57,779 bases of DNA, taken from the NCBI GenBank assembly GCA_024741835.1, contig JAENRP010000265.1, positions 1 through 57,779 of the forward strand, written 5' to 3'. Numbering within the stretch: the first letter of the stretch is position 1; each line of letters opens with the position of its first letter. The notes beneath the pieces were generated by a model. The model was not told where the DNA came from and did no database searches. It saw nothing but the letters and a program-made list of their open reading frames with translations. Both the position numbers and the translations under genes were made by a program. Positions 22,771 to 34,981 of this stretch are shown here, one piece after another. The DNA is from Diplocarpon mali (lineage: Eukaryota; Ascomycota; Leotiomycetes; Helotiales; Drepanopezizaceae).

Positions 22771-24601
22771 TCAACCTTTCTGCTCCATCCAGGCAACTTG
22801 CCTGCTCAGCCTCAGCCCGCTGGCCCTCAGCCAGATCATATCTCCATCGGCGCGGCCGAGCCCACGACCTCGCCTCCTCTTGTCGGCCTCGATGCTCTCC
22901 TCCCGCGCCCGGATGCCCCTATCCACCGCCTCTCGCAGACTCCGGGTGTATGCACACGCGCCCAGTCTGGTCAACAGTCGGAACATGCTTTCGACCAGAA
23001 TCGAAACCCGGGCATTGTCTGCGACAGTGGCGCTACGCGAAGGGAATGGCAGGAAGCATTGCTCCAGGCGAGGCTGCGTCAACTCGTCATCGAACATACC
23101 CGCTACCGTTTCAGGACCCGGCGCGCTGGCGGGGAGGCATGTGATGAGGAGCGTTTGCGTCAGTGAGACAAAGACAACCTCCCCAAGATGGGACGAGGGG
23201 GAGGGCGAGAGGAAGAGGGAGAAGGCGGGGAGTGGAAGCAGCCACGTGCACAGGCGAATCTCCCTGTAAACGTCCTTGATGTCGGCAAAAGAGTCGGGGA
23301 GAGCAGCAGCAACTCGCGACAGCTGACAGACTTAGTGGGATACAGCATATGGGATCCGGATCCGCCCCTTACCAAATTAATCACTCGTTGACGGAGCGCC
23401 ACTGATTCCGTCCCTCCCAGCCAGACTTCGCCGCGCATCCTACCACCCTGACAAGCATCCGACCTTGGGTCGGTGAGATCAGGTGATGCGAATATACGTT
23501 CTGCCTCTTCGTCGTCGTGATCTGCAGAGCACCGATTCGTCGGGTCGGCCCGTGGACGCTTGGGATGCTTGACCTCGCGCGTTTCGTCGGGGAAGACTTC
23601 GGGAAACTCTCGCAGACTTTCTTTTCCTCCGTCAGAGAACGCACAGCGGACCACCCGCCGCAGTGTACTGGAGCTGTTCACAGCTCCTGAGAGGTAGGTG
23701 ACCAGCAACGATTGCCTTCGCATCTTGAACTCGTAGCCATCGTCCGACGAGTCTTCGCCCCCGTGGAGACGCTCGTCCTCCACATCCTGCCGTTCGCGCT
23801 CCGCCCAGTCAACATCCAGGACATCCAACATATATTCTAGCCAGACTTTCCAGTACTTCCACCGCCGGGGATGCTTCACACTACAGTTGAACGCCCATCC
23901 TACCATATGCCAGAAATCCCGGGCACAGTTCCGTATCCGGCCAGTGTTGGCAACGATCAGGCCTAACGACTTGGATCCGCCGTCCGTATCCGAGCCGCTG
24001 GATCCATCGTCGAATGCTGCAGTCTTCCGAATGCGCCTCGCCGGTCTGGAGTCATGATCGACCGACAAGGAAAAGGCTTCCCCCAGGTTTGCATTGACCG
24101 GCCCCAGGACAGCGAGCACGTTTCGGAGGAATGTAATAGGGCGTGATCCAAGGTCCTTGTTTCCGTTCGGAAGTGCCTGGTGGGTATACTGAGGGTGGAT
24201 GAGGAACGCGCCAACCATTTCAATGTGGTAAGGTAGAGGCGCAATCACTGGCCTGTCGGGGCATTTAGATTTAGGTTGTGACGCTCCCGAGATCACGAGA
24301 TCCGTGAGGAGAGCGAGGGCACTGACATCTATGCGTGCCCTGGTCAGTGACGGATTTTGGCAGGGCAGAGAATGGACAGACAGATTTCTTCATCCAGGTA
24401 TATATGGCATTGCTGGAGAAGATGATCGGGGAGTGGAAGAGCCCGACGATAACGAGCTCTCTGCGTTGGTTTCTGGATCTGTGGTAGCGGCGCAGTGTCC
24501 AAATCCTCCTCAGCCGGAGACATTGGTGATGGCGGGGCGGTGTGGAACGAGCACCACGAGGAGGCCGAAGAAGATCTGGATCTGGGCCCGGACCCAGACA
24601 T
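22771..24601 (-). CDS. uncharacterised 575-residue protein, three exons
   Basis: My model joins 24601-24382, 24328-23373 and 23322-22771, which keeps one frame (1728 nt including stop). Introns are 24329-24381 (53 nt, GTCTGT donor, CTGAC branch, TAG acceptor) and 23323-23372 (50 nt, GTAAGG donor, CAG acceptor). The N-terminus is Ser/Pro-rich and disordered. The middle has a Trp-rich helical segment (FWHMVGWAFNCSVKHPRRWK and KVWLEYMLDVLDVDW). An acidic and basic low-complexity stretch follows. The C-terminal third is helical (RQRVINLLSRVAAALPDSF; FRLLTRLGACAYTRSLREAV) and Arg-rich. I do not recognise the family. The helical layout suggests a solenoid or scaffold protein, which is inference. 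The first donor is weak, so the exon 1 junction is less sure than the second. Confidence 0.75.
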
Positions 24602-25427
24602 TGACCTGGATATTGATTGACCTGGTTGTTGACCTAGACCTGGATATTGACCTGGTTATGTGCTGAGAGGCTATCGAGAAGCAGATTTGCTCGACGCCCT
24701 GGGGCGACGCGACCTGTGCGGGGCGTTCGAGCACGCGTGATTAGAACGTAGGTGCCTATTGATCTTACGTAAGGCAATCGTGGTAAGGACCTCGGTAGGT
24801 TAGGTTAGGTAGGGAATAAGGCCTTGGGTGTGACTTGTGGACGGTCGGTCTCGAGATACTCGCAATCAGTGTCCGAGAGACAATCTATATTCCAGTCGAA
24901 GTTTTGTCGCGTCTAACGGACTAGAGGATCACATTACAAGGGATGTGCAGCGGCAGCTGTGAGCACCTCGTGATATATATGCCTGGCTCTATCCCTTTCG
25001 TCAGGCATCCCTCGACCGGGTGAAAGAGCCTCACTCAAATATTTACCTGACATCCGACCATCTGGGTTAGGGTGTGCGCCCATATGTCTGGCAAGGCAAT
25101 TTGCTAGGTCCAGAAAGCCACGGCCTGGAACCGCGTGAACCACTGTGAGCGGGAAATGTCACTAGTATGCCCAGTCAAAGCCGCATCGCGAAGGTGACCC
25201 AGGCTGACCAGAACACAGCCTTCAAGAATAGACATCACAATAAGAGAACAAGGGTTAACGATGTCTGGCATCCGCGGCTAAAACACTGAACAAAACTGGG
25301 TATCATATTCAAAAAGCTAATCGAGGGCACCGCAATTTTCTCATCAATCTGTGCCTTGGTAACCACTAATGGCAACGCATAAGGAAGCATACAAGACGTG
25401 GGGCAGGGTTGAGAGTAAGAACGAAGC
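24602..25427. other. intergenic: promoter of the 575-aa gene and 3' flank of the RasGAP gene
   Basis: No gene seen. Just upstream of the start codon at 24601 lies an imperfect tandem repeat with units like GACCTGGATATTGACCTGG (24603-24658). A short TAGGT run (about 24794-24812) resembles telomeric repeat by chance only. Confidence 0.6.
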
Positions 25428-28400
25428 TCAGGCAATAATCAGCTGAATTCTTGTTAGCGGAATGATACGAGGGGCTAGTTTATACGATCGAGAACTTGCC
25501 TCGATGAGCCGGTCAGTCAGAGCTGTACATTCCCTTTCGTGGTCGTTGACTGCGTGAAAGGTAGAGGAGCGCCATAAACCTCCGAAGCCAATGCCATCTA
25601 AAACGTCTTCTAGGGTTTCCGAAGTATCGACGCCACCAGCGAACTTTGGGTTCGAGGTGATAGTACGCATCAACAGATGAGCAGACTCGAGAGTTGCGGC
25701 ATTTTGGCAGGAGATGAGGATATCGTCAAGAATCCGAACCACCGGTCCGAAACTAATAATCAATTTTTTAGTACCCTGTGGGCAAAATCTCGGAGCATAC
25801 TGAGATACTTACAGATGCAGGATGACAGTTGGCCGCTTCATAGAGATCCTATTGAGCCATAAAAGACCACGGTTCTGAACGGTATCTTCAAGATAATGGA
25901 AGTCAACGATGCCAATGGCGGCGTTTAACAGCAACTCCTTGTCCTTGACCATTTTGAGATCTATCATGTCTAGCACGCCCTCGGCGGTAACCTCGTCATC
26001 AGAAGCTGCCCACCCGGCAAGCCAAAGATTGTCTTTTGACTCTTCGGGAGTAATGGCTCGGGCTGTGAGAAGACCAAGGTACGGAAAGGCGCTCAAATCA
26101 TTCGGAAATCTTGCTTCGTGTGCCGAATTCGAAGTGGTGATTTCCAAGAAAGTTGACAGAACTCGGATTGCTGTTGCTTTCGTAACCGAGTCGGTGAGCC
26201 CTTTCGTCAAGGAAGCACACAGTGCAAAATGGAAGTTCTCGATGTTGAAATGGATACCGTAGATCTCGTCGAGTTGCTGTGCGGCATCTTCCAAGGGTAT
26301 CCTCCCTTGCAGTAACGTAGGTACCATCCGGCCACGACTGAATTCTCCTGAGGAAGCGATGTTGCTCAATACAGCATCAAGAAATAACGCTGTACAGTTG
26401 AACAATGGAAGTGGGACGAGCCGGACTAATGACAATGCAAGCCAGAACAATTGCATTCCATAGCGAGAAGCCGAGGGAAGCTTATCCATCATTTTCGTCA
26501 AAGACGTGACGATGGCGATTAGCATTTCGCTGTCGTTCTCTTCCATGAATCGGCCAATGCTACTCCTGAGAGTGACAAGGACTTGGTATAGAAGGTCATC
26601 GTCAACATCCTCGCGTGCCAGACAGCCCATGACTGTGAAGGCGCGCGGCTGGATTGCTAGATTGCTCTGGAAGGCAGTACTGGCAACCAGACTCATCCAT
26701 CGTGACCGCCAGGCATTTGACATTTCCACAGTCAATGCAGCGATTGTACTTACTTCCGCCAAAAGAGCTGCGAGAGATTCAGTCGCAATGAGGGATGGGA
26801 TCCCAGAGTCATGAAAAGACACAACGGAAACGCCGTCTCTTGCAGGGTCACTTCGCGGCTCTGAAAGCGCAAGAAGCAATGTCTTCAACCTAGCAAGCTT
26901 ACTCTCCTCTAATCCAAACCCAGTACATATGGCATGGATTGTATTGACGAGCAAGCGGTGGACCAGAAGCCTGACGTCTATAGGCCCTGTGTTGGCAAGC
27001 ATCGTGACAAGGTGGAAAATTTCGGGAAGAAAGAGTTGAGATTGTACACCGCTATCGAAAGATGTCGATAAACAGAGGCGGATAAGAACACAAATTTCGC
27101 CCCAGACCGTGTTCTCCGGCAGGTGCCTCGTTGGTCGTAGGGAGGTCCGGTTGAGCGCTCTCCGGAGCCGCGCAAGCAGTTTTCCTCGAACAGTGACGGT
27201 CCCAAGTGAAGCAATAATGGAGCCTAATATCTCTGTTCGCTCGTCATTCATGCCAGAGCTCAGGGCGGCTTTGACAACTTCATCTAAAAAGATATCTGTG
27301 TATATCTCATCAGCAGTGATAGTTGGCCAGATGTTTTGCTCTAGGGTAGTGCCTAGAGCAACATCGGATATTGCCACTTCGATTAGCCTCCGAAAGATAA
27401 TCGCAACCTTCTCCCGCGCTTTGTCACTATCAACATCGTTAGGAACCAGGCTTGTTCTTAGACCGGGTATCCAGGGCGCCATGTAGGATAAACTAATTGG
27501 CCGCTGGGAGTACGGAAAGCTCTCCCAACCCACGAAGAACTCATTGAGAAAGTCCGCTGTAAGTTGCGGTTCCGAGTGGGCAAGTTGCTGGCTTATGTCA
27601 ATGATGAATTTGGACGGATTGAGTGGGACACAAAGTTCTGGTAGTGTTAGTGTATATATACGTGATACCAGGACTGAGATCATACCCTTCGCACTCATAA
27701 ATTTGGAATCCGCGGCAAACTTAAATGCACGGCAGAGTGCACACAACAGGTTGTACGAAGCCAGGCGAAGAACCTGGTCAGAATTCGCCATGTTGCTAAG
27801 AGCAATATTGAGAAGAGTACCGGGGACGTCTTGAGGTCGGACAAGCCTTTCGAAGGACTTCAAGGCCCTTAGTTCTTTACCATACTTGGCCTTGGCGCCT
27901 CTGATGGCCTGAATAACATCGGGCTTTCTCGGACTTGTGAAGTACATAACGATCTTGCCGTTCTCAGTGCGGAGCCCGAAGGCCGAATCATCTTCTGTCT
28001 GAATTGAAGTCGGTGCTTCGTCAACTTCAGACAGGCGGAAGATATCGTTGACAGTTGCATGTAACCTGAGGCCAGGTACAACCTCTTGTTTCTTCGTTGT
28101 AGTTACTTGTACAAATTGGCTTCCCACTTTGATCACAACCTCAATTTTGCCCTTAGTTTTGGATAGCCTAACGATTGGCTGGAATACATATCTCGTATCA
28201 GTGACAACACTGATCGTCTCCTTGGGCAGATGCAATTGACTGAGATGGAAGTGGGCTTGCAAGTCTTGGAGACTGCCGATAAGATGGTAATCCACGTTTT
28301 TCGGGTGGAACGCACTATTTTCACTTTTCGCAGCGAGCCTCAAAATCCGTCGGAAGCATTTTCTGAAGGGACTGTTCATGTTGTAGACATAAACTCTTGT

Positions 28401-31400
28401 GAGCTGTTTCGATAGCTCTGATGGGGTCAGAAGATCTAGCTTGCGAAATAATGCGTCTTGGGGTTCGTTCTGTCCATTGTAGCAGGTTGCGTCTATCAGT
28501 ATACCGAAAGGCCGATGCCACATGCGGCTTGCAATTTTTAGGTAGCCGAAGAGAAGAAGCTCGTAATCTGTTGTCTCGGTATCAATATTGCGAAGGATAA
28601 TGCAAATCATTGGAAGCCCATCTTTGCTCTCACCACCGTCATAGACAGCTCTGGTCGAGACAAGGGACTCGGTGTTCCGGCCGGCGTTCCTAAGCATGAA
28701 GTGCTGAAATCGGGAGTACGAATGAGGGTTATTTGATGATATGACAGGCCGATTCCAGGAGACATCCATAGGCGGAGGGCCCAGATTAGTAATGAGCTTC
28801 CGTAAAGCCTCTAGTATCGAAATCTGGCCTTTGCTGGACTCGAGGAGTGAACGCATAGCGCCTTTCCGTTCCCTGACAACAATCTTCTGTCTAACGTGGT
28901 CCCAGTGATCGTAGAGAAATCGATGCAATGCAACGCAAGAGCCAAAGTCGAAAGATTCGGACTCGACCACAGGTTCAAGAACGTTTGGGGGCACCTATCA
29001 AAATCAGAATAACGCGAGCACCAAACGCACCAAAGGCATCTGAACACTTACCGAGATCTCCCGCAGAAAGGTTGTCACACGGTAAATGTTCTGTGTCAGA
29101 AAATCGTTCAGAGGAAACATGTACGGCTCCTTGGCGCCGAAGAGTACATTGTTCGCTAGATTTTGCACGACTTTGGCGATTAGCAGCAGCCCACGTCTCA
29201 TCTCTTTCGACGGGGCTGTTGCTATCAGACCCTCGACATCGGGAGCCACGATAGCAGGACAGAAGAAACGCAGGAATATAAATGCCCCAACAGCGGTGAA
29301 CTTAGCCTCTGGAAACTTTTTCATCACAGCTGATGATATCTTAAATAAAGGTCAAAAAAGAGTCTTACATTTGAGGATATGTCGGACTTACAATGCTACA
29401 TATTTTCCTGAAAGAAATAGGTATGTGGGCCGCAGAATTGCAGATATCATCGATAAAAACTTTCGCGACGACTCTAAGCTGAAGTGCGTTCTTTTGAAGT
29501 TCCTCGGCCGACGCGGTACGGGCGGGGTCGAGTTCAAGATCGAGGTCTTTTGATGTTAGAACAAGCCGCTCCAAGACTCTCTGAAGCGTAGCTTTCAGAT
29601 AAGCAGCCCCCTTCCACTTTGCATATACTGAAAGCATTTTTGTTGCTACGCAATTCCGGCGCAGCAGCTCGGCTTCGTTCTCTACTCAAAATTATTATGG
29701 TATGCGAGAAATGCTGGGTGACAGGAGTTACCAGTTCCTTCGACTTCGTGTTCAATCAGGGCTTCTAACAACAGAAACCCGAGACCTCTTGAGTCGAAAA
29801 TGTTGAGTAACGAGATTGTCATCTCGTCCACCTCCATGCTTGGACACGCATCACATAGTGCGATCGTCAAATTCATGTCATTGATCAGTAGCTTTTAATC
29901 GTCAACATGATCCTTCGCATAAAAAGTCGAAAATACCTCTAGAAGTTCATCGTACTTCTCGTTCACAGCCGAGTCCGAGAGATTATTGAATTCTGCCCCT
30001 TGTATCAGGATATTGCACAGAACCTTGACGAAAGCAGTGCGTATATCTAGATCTTCGTGGTAACCGATGCCTAGTGAATGTTTGAGGCCGACATCAATGT
30101 TGGCACTCAGAAGGTTGGAGAGTGCGGTAATGGCAAGCTCTGAGGTCGACAAAGGATCATCATTCACGGCTGTTATCAACCGGGCTTCGTTCCTGCCAGC
30201 CTCAGCTGCCTCGAAATTCAGCAAGGACAAGAACCTGTTGAAGTAGGTATGGAACATTTGAGATTTGAGGTCGCTTGTATCAGCATCGGTCTGCCCCTCT
30301 GCTGGTTGAAGAGGTAGTCGGTACGTGAGATCTGCCAAAGCCTTCAGACAGGCCCGGTCCACGTCTCTCTGCAGTCGGGGAAGCTCTTCAATACGAGCAC
30401 CAGAAGTGATGACGGCATCCTTCGGGGAACCTGGCCGTGCTATCCAACTGAAAATGACCTCTAAAAGCTGATTTCGAATACGAACATCGTGCCTTAGATT
30501 CAAGAGCTCCTTTTTTTGTGAGACTGTCTCGCACAGCTGGCAGATCTTAATCTTGACCCGCAGAATACTTGCGCCTTCCGCCAGATCATCTAGAAACTTG
30601 GCAAAATTCAGCGTCAGAGCGCCTACGTCAATGGACAGTGCTATTCCTGCTTCTGCTGAGCCGCCCAGCTGATCTACAATGCTCCTCAATAGTGCCGCAG
30701 CCTGTTCGACAAAGATGACACGAGATTCAAGTGACAGCGACGTATTCGTCCGCGTAGTATCGAACAACACACCAAGCTCTGATTCGAGAACCTCGAAAAG
30801 CGGAAGATAGAGCGACGGAGAGAGCTCAGTTGATAGGGTCTCTCTTGTCGCTTCTCGTATCCTGACATTGCTGCTTGCTAGTAGCCGAATACTCTGCTTA
30901 AGGAATTTATGCAACAGCGATTCATCATAAGACTCAGGGAAGCCTCTGTCGATCCACCTCAAGCCAGCTAGGCCTGTGTCTTCAGCTGCAAGAGCCTGAC
31001 CTGATATACAGGCGCCCCCAAGTGATGCGAGAAAACCGGAGTGATTACGCCACTCAACGAGTGATCTCTCCTCCAGCAAATTAGAAGAGCGGGAAAATAT
31101 GTGCTTTGAACTTTCGAGCCAATAGTCGAAAACCATCTCCCAGGCAGTCAATATACCAGCTGTGGGGTGTTTGGTTTGTCGTAAAAGGCCACGAACACGT
31201 TTCTGAAACGCAACTAGGCCTGTGAAACGAAAATCCCTGGCTGATATTTGCGAGTATATCTCAATATTCCGAAGCGTTGGAGGCAATGACTTGTTGGCAC
31301 CCGATATGCCATCAACGAGTCGAGCCTCCTCGCAGAACAGGGATATACACTTGGTAACCAATTGGCATACTGATATATTCGTGGAGCAGAGATTTATTAA

Positions 31401-34004
31401 AAGGGCAGTCTCGAGCTTGGTGCAAGTGGCCAGTCTTTCTGGCATGTCTCCAGCAGCCTCTATCAGATCCTTGAGAGCAGTCAGCACATATCAAACATGA
31501 TATCTATTAAGGTTCGAATCTAATCTTGAAAGAGAGAGAGAAATTCTACTGACTTCAATGGTCCCCAATAAGGCGATTCTGGACTCCAAGAAGTCATGAA
31601 CAAATCTGAGCGTGCCTTTCTCGTCAGTACCTATGTTGAGGAGCTTCTCGGCTGCTATCATAAGAATATAAGAGCTGTATCGAAAAGGACTGTTAGCATA
31701 ATCTGTCTATGGGTATAAGCCTTGTAAGCCTCAGCATGCAGAGTCCAAAAAAAGCCTTCGACTACATTGTGCAGTGATAAACAAGCATGGATTCATTAAA
31801 TAACGGCTCGAGTTTTCGGTTGTTTGAATTCATAGAAGTATTGCCAATGGCACTTGGTCGCATAGTAGAGCAGAAATTCAAGCACGTACGTTGTTTTCCA
31901 GAAATTGTACTTGAAGGTTTTCAGGCCAAGGCTCTGGCTTTTGCGCCAAAAAGTAACTGTTCCCTCCATCATGATTTTCCGAGCCACAGTGTTCGCGAGC
32001 GACCTGATACGCTCGTCTTCGGCCGCTAGATAAACTGTGAACGATGTAAATATTTCCTCGTAGAAAGATATCCACTCGAGCCCGAATTTAGGGGCTCCGT
32101 TAAAAAGTGTGAGTGACGACGCCTCGAGGAACGAGAGTATACTGTATATCAGATCTGCAGATTCGGAAACATCTAAAGGTTTGAGCAAATTGTACTGATC
32201 GTCTGGGTAAGATTCACGTTGCCTCGACGCTGATAACTATCACCGATTAGCATTTGGCTTCTTGAAAAGCTATGATAGGGAAATGATGCCATACTCTCAA
32301 TTGTGCGCGGATGAAATCTGCTATTCTTGTAAACAATGGTTGATACTCATCAGCATTGGCCTGTCTAGCAAAGTAAGAGCATGCCGAGATAACAGAAGTC
32401 TGAAAGTCCAGCGGCGCATTTGGGGCCAAGCAAATCGGAGCGAGATTTTCCATACAGGATTCGAAATTCAGATGTGCAAGGCTAACAAATGCGGCACTCA
32501 TGAGTGAACTGTCAATGTTCGCAGAATCCATGCCGGGGCTTTGGCGCCTGAACACAGCTTCCCTGACTTCTTCCTGCACATCCAGAGCGTAGCTCAAAAT
32601 CGCGGCATCGCTGTCAAGAGGAAAGTGTCTCGCAACCCTCAGAAGAGAAGTTAGGCAGTATATAGCGGTTTCATTCCTGTTTCTCAGCGATTTCCGGAGC
32701 ATTTCCAAGAAAGCTACTTTCTTGGATATGCTGCTACTGCTTTTGGCCTCCCTCAGATTACTGGCGTATTCGAAAACGTCGGGGAGTAGCAAAAGTAAGG
32801 ATGTCTGGAGCGGATACAACAGCCCCTTCCGTCGGCTACCATCAAAAATGGTATTTGACATATCAAACAGAGTTTCCGCACCCCCGTCAAGCTTTTTGAG
32901 CGTGGAGTGAAGCTCAATAAACTCCTCCGGATTTCGTTCTAGCCACCTGGCTATCAATAATGGCAGTACGATTGCCACCGTGGTTTGGAAGGACTTGCGA
33001 AGGTGCAAGAAGCTACCACAGAGCTCTTGAACGACAATACTAAGTTTGCGGCTATCCACCCAGAACGAAGAGATGAGGCGAATGGAAACAAGGGCGCTTT
33101 TGTCGTCGTCAACCGCAAGATTTGCCTGCGCGGGACTTGCGGCAGGTTGACGAGCAGCTTGTTGAAGAGCACTTCTGAGGTAATCCAGGACACGGGGCCA
33201 ATTCGAGCATGATATATACTCCATGATTGTCCTCGTATATTCCTCAACGGCCTCAGATATATCAAGCAGTATTTTGGAGGCCTCGCTTCCATTGAGACCA
33301 TTCCCGGGAGATGGATTTTCCGAACTGTACAGATCACCGCTGGCGAGTCCTCTGAAAACATCATCAAGAATGTGGGTAGCAGGAAGTACATGATTCTCAG
33401 GTATTGGCTTAGAGAACAGCTTAACAGCGTCTATCAGTCGTTTGACTAGATCATCAGTCAACGGCCCTGGGGGATTGCTTCGCGCCACAAGCATATCTCG
33501 AGATGCGCATCTCTTCTGTCTATGACTGGCGTCCGAGGGAAGAGAAAGCTTCTTCTCGTGTACCGAATCGGAGCTTTCAGAGTCAGAGTCCTGCTCGTTC
33601 CCCCCAGCTAAGGAATTGGAATTGTTGAGGCTGGCCCAATGAACCGAGCAGCATTCTGATAGTAAATCGAGGACGTATAGTTCGGAATGGAGGACGTGAG
33701 GTGGATGCGCCTGTATCCCCTTGAAGGGCCGGGAAAGCTCCTCCAGCAGCTGCACGAGTGCATCGACGACAACTCCAATGCACGAGCTGCTGATACCAAC
33801 AAGCGTGCCACGAGTGAGGACAACGATCTCGTCACGGTTGAAGTCGTGCAAGGACGATCCGGTGCGATGGGGAAGCTGTAGAGGCACATCAGTCAGTAAG
33901 TGCTTAGCAGATATATTATTTCATGCTGGATCAATGGCAGGCGATGTTACCCGTGTTGTGAGCCGGTCGACCAGGGTGACGACCAAGCCAGAATCTCCAT
34001 TCAT
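25428..34004 (-). CDS. IRA2: neurofibromin/Ira-type Ras GTPase-activating protein, 2607 aa
   Basis: It stimulates GTP hydrolysis on Ras and so restrains cAMP/PKA and growth signalling at membranes. Exons, 5' to 3': 34004-33951, 33875-32295, 32236-31890, 31674-31554, 31469-29937, 29891-29732, 29681-29392, 29339-29052, 28994-25813, 25752-25500, 25442-25428. They total 7824 nt in one frame. The N-terminus (MNGDSGLVVTLVDRLTT) leads into HEAT-like helices. The GAP domain spans about 1210-1460: arginine finger region ELLRRNCVATK with R1273, and the FLR block FIFLRFFCPAIVAPD at about 1382-1396. A Sec14/CRAL-TRIO-like part follows near 1590-1700 (PFGILIDATCYNG). A long helical C-terminus ends LIELIIA. 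Two introns are unusual: a 45 nt in-frame intron and a GC-AG intron. Length fits the fungal family. The symbol is by homology; Ira1 versus Ira2 cannot be told apart. Confidence 0.93.
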
Positions 34005-34981
34005 GACTGAGGGAAGAGGATGGCTGCTGTGCCAATCTGTTTAACGCGCGCCGCACATGCGGCTGTTTTGTAACTTGTATTCACAGCGTCCGATGATTTG
34101 CTCAATCGTAAATGCCCGGCCGAAATCCGGAACATCGTCTGCCACGGGGGCTGGCGATGGAGGGGTGAAAGAAGCTGCCCCAGGGGGCGAGGACTGGAGG
34201 GGGAGTATATAAGCTGAGAGATGCTATTATACTGTCGGAGCTTGCGGCATCAGATAGCTGCCATTGACACAGATATATGCGGGTGGAATTTCAGAGGCGA
34301 GGCAACGCAGCTCGCTGAGGAGGGTTTTTTTTTTCTCTTCCCTTACTTTGGGGTTGTTCTTTGTCAGTGCGATACGTCGGTACCTGCTCTGCCTCGTGGC
34401 TCGTGTGTGAGTCGCAGACGCAGGGCTTGTAAGATACATATACGGAGGTGCCAGGGTCTTCAGTTATGTCACCGCCTTTCTCCCAACTTCATTTCTGCCT
34501 CCCTATACAAACTGCTGGTGGCGGCAGAAAAAGGCGGTGTTTTACGAGGAAAAGCACAGCACAGCACAGCTCGGCCAAGCTGCTAAAGCCCAGCCCAAAC
34601 TGCGCGAGTCGTAGCAGTTCACCCAAGCGCATCTCATCCAGGAGGCTAATGTCTAATCTGTGTCGAACGGCGGGATTCACAAGAACTCGAGGAAGCAGGA
34701 GTGTATCGGAAAACCAATGTGCGTTACCTACCTTGAGTTCACCTTCTCATCACCGAAGACAGTTTTGAGCCCCTCTTTCGACATGGATGCCATATAATTT
34801 ATTCCGCAGTCCCGGCGTTAAGCAAAGATTTTCCTACGGAAACCTGTGGGCGACATTTAATTCCCGGGAATATCTTACATCTAAGGCAGCTGAGACTACA
34901 GTACAATCCCGACTAGCTAGGAGAGAGTGAGAATAGTATCCATCTCTGAGATGCATAGCCAATCCATTGTGATGTCTCGTC
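34005..34981. other. intergenic: RasGAP promoter and RAT1 3' flank
   Basis: Nearly 1 kb between two minus-strand genes. It holds a T-rich pyrimidine tract (34325-34345), a short CAGCA repeat (about 34553-34573) and a TATATAA stretch (34206-34212). No supportable gene; short frames on either strand lack family resemblance. Confidence 0.55.

Noticed and set aside
22217..23269. Long overlapping ORFs on both strands in GC-rich sequence, including 227 codons on the plus strand
   Set aside because: They are shadows of the minus-strand 575-aa gene or of low-complexity GC-rich flank, with no protein-like features.
24790..24815. Telomere-like TTAGGT repeat
   Set aside because: Only about three imperfect units, internal and not TTAGGG; most likely chance.
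29895..29897. In-frame TAA suggesting that the RasGAP gene is a pseudogene
   Set aside because: It lies within a well-formed 45 nt GT-AG intron; all eleven exons join in one frame with family motifs intact.
31505..31525. tRNA B-box-like GGTTCGAATC
   Set aside because: It sits in an intron of the RasGAP gene; no A box or cloverleaf could be folded around it.
34206..34212. TATATAA as TATA box of a plus-strand gene
   Set aside because: No supportable plus-strand gene follows before the RAT1 3' end.
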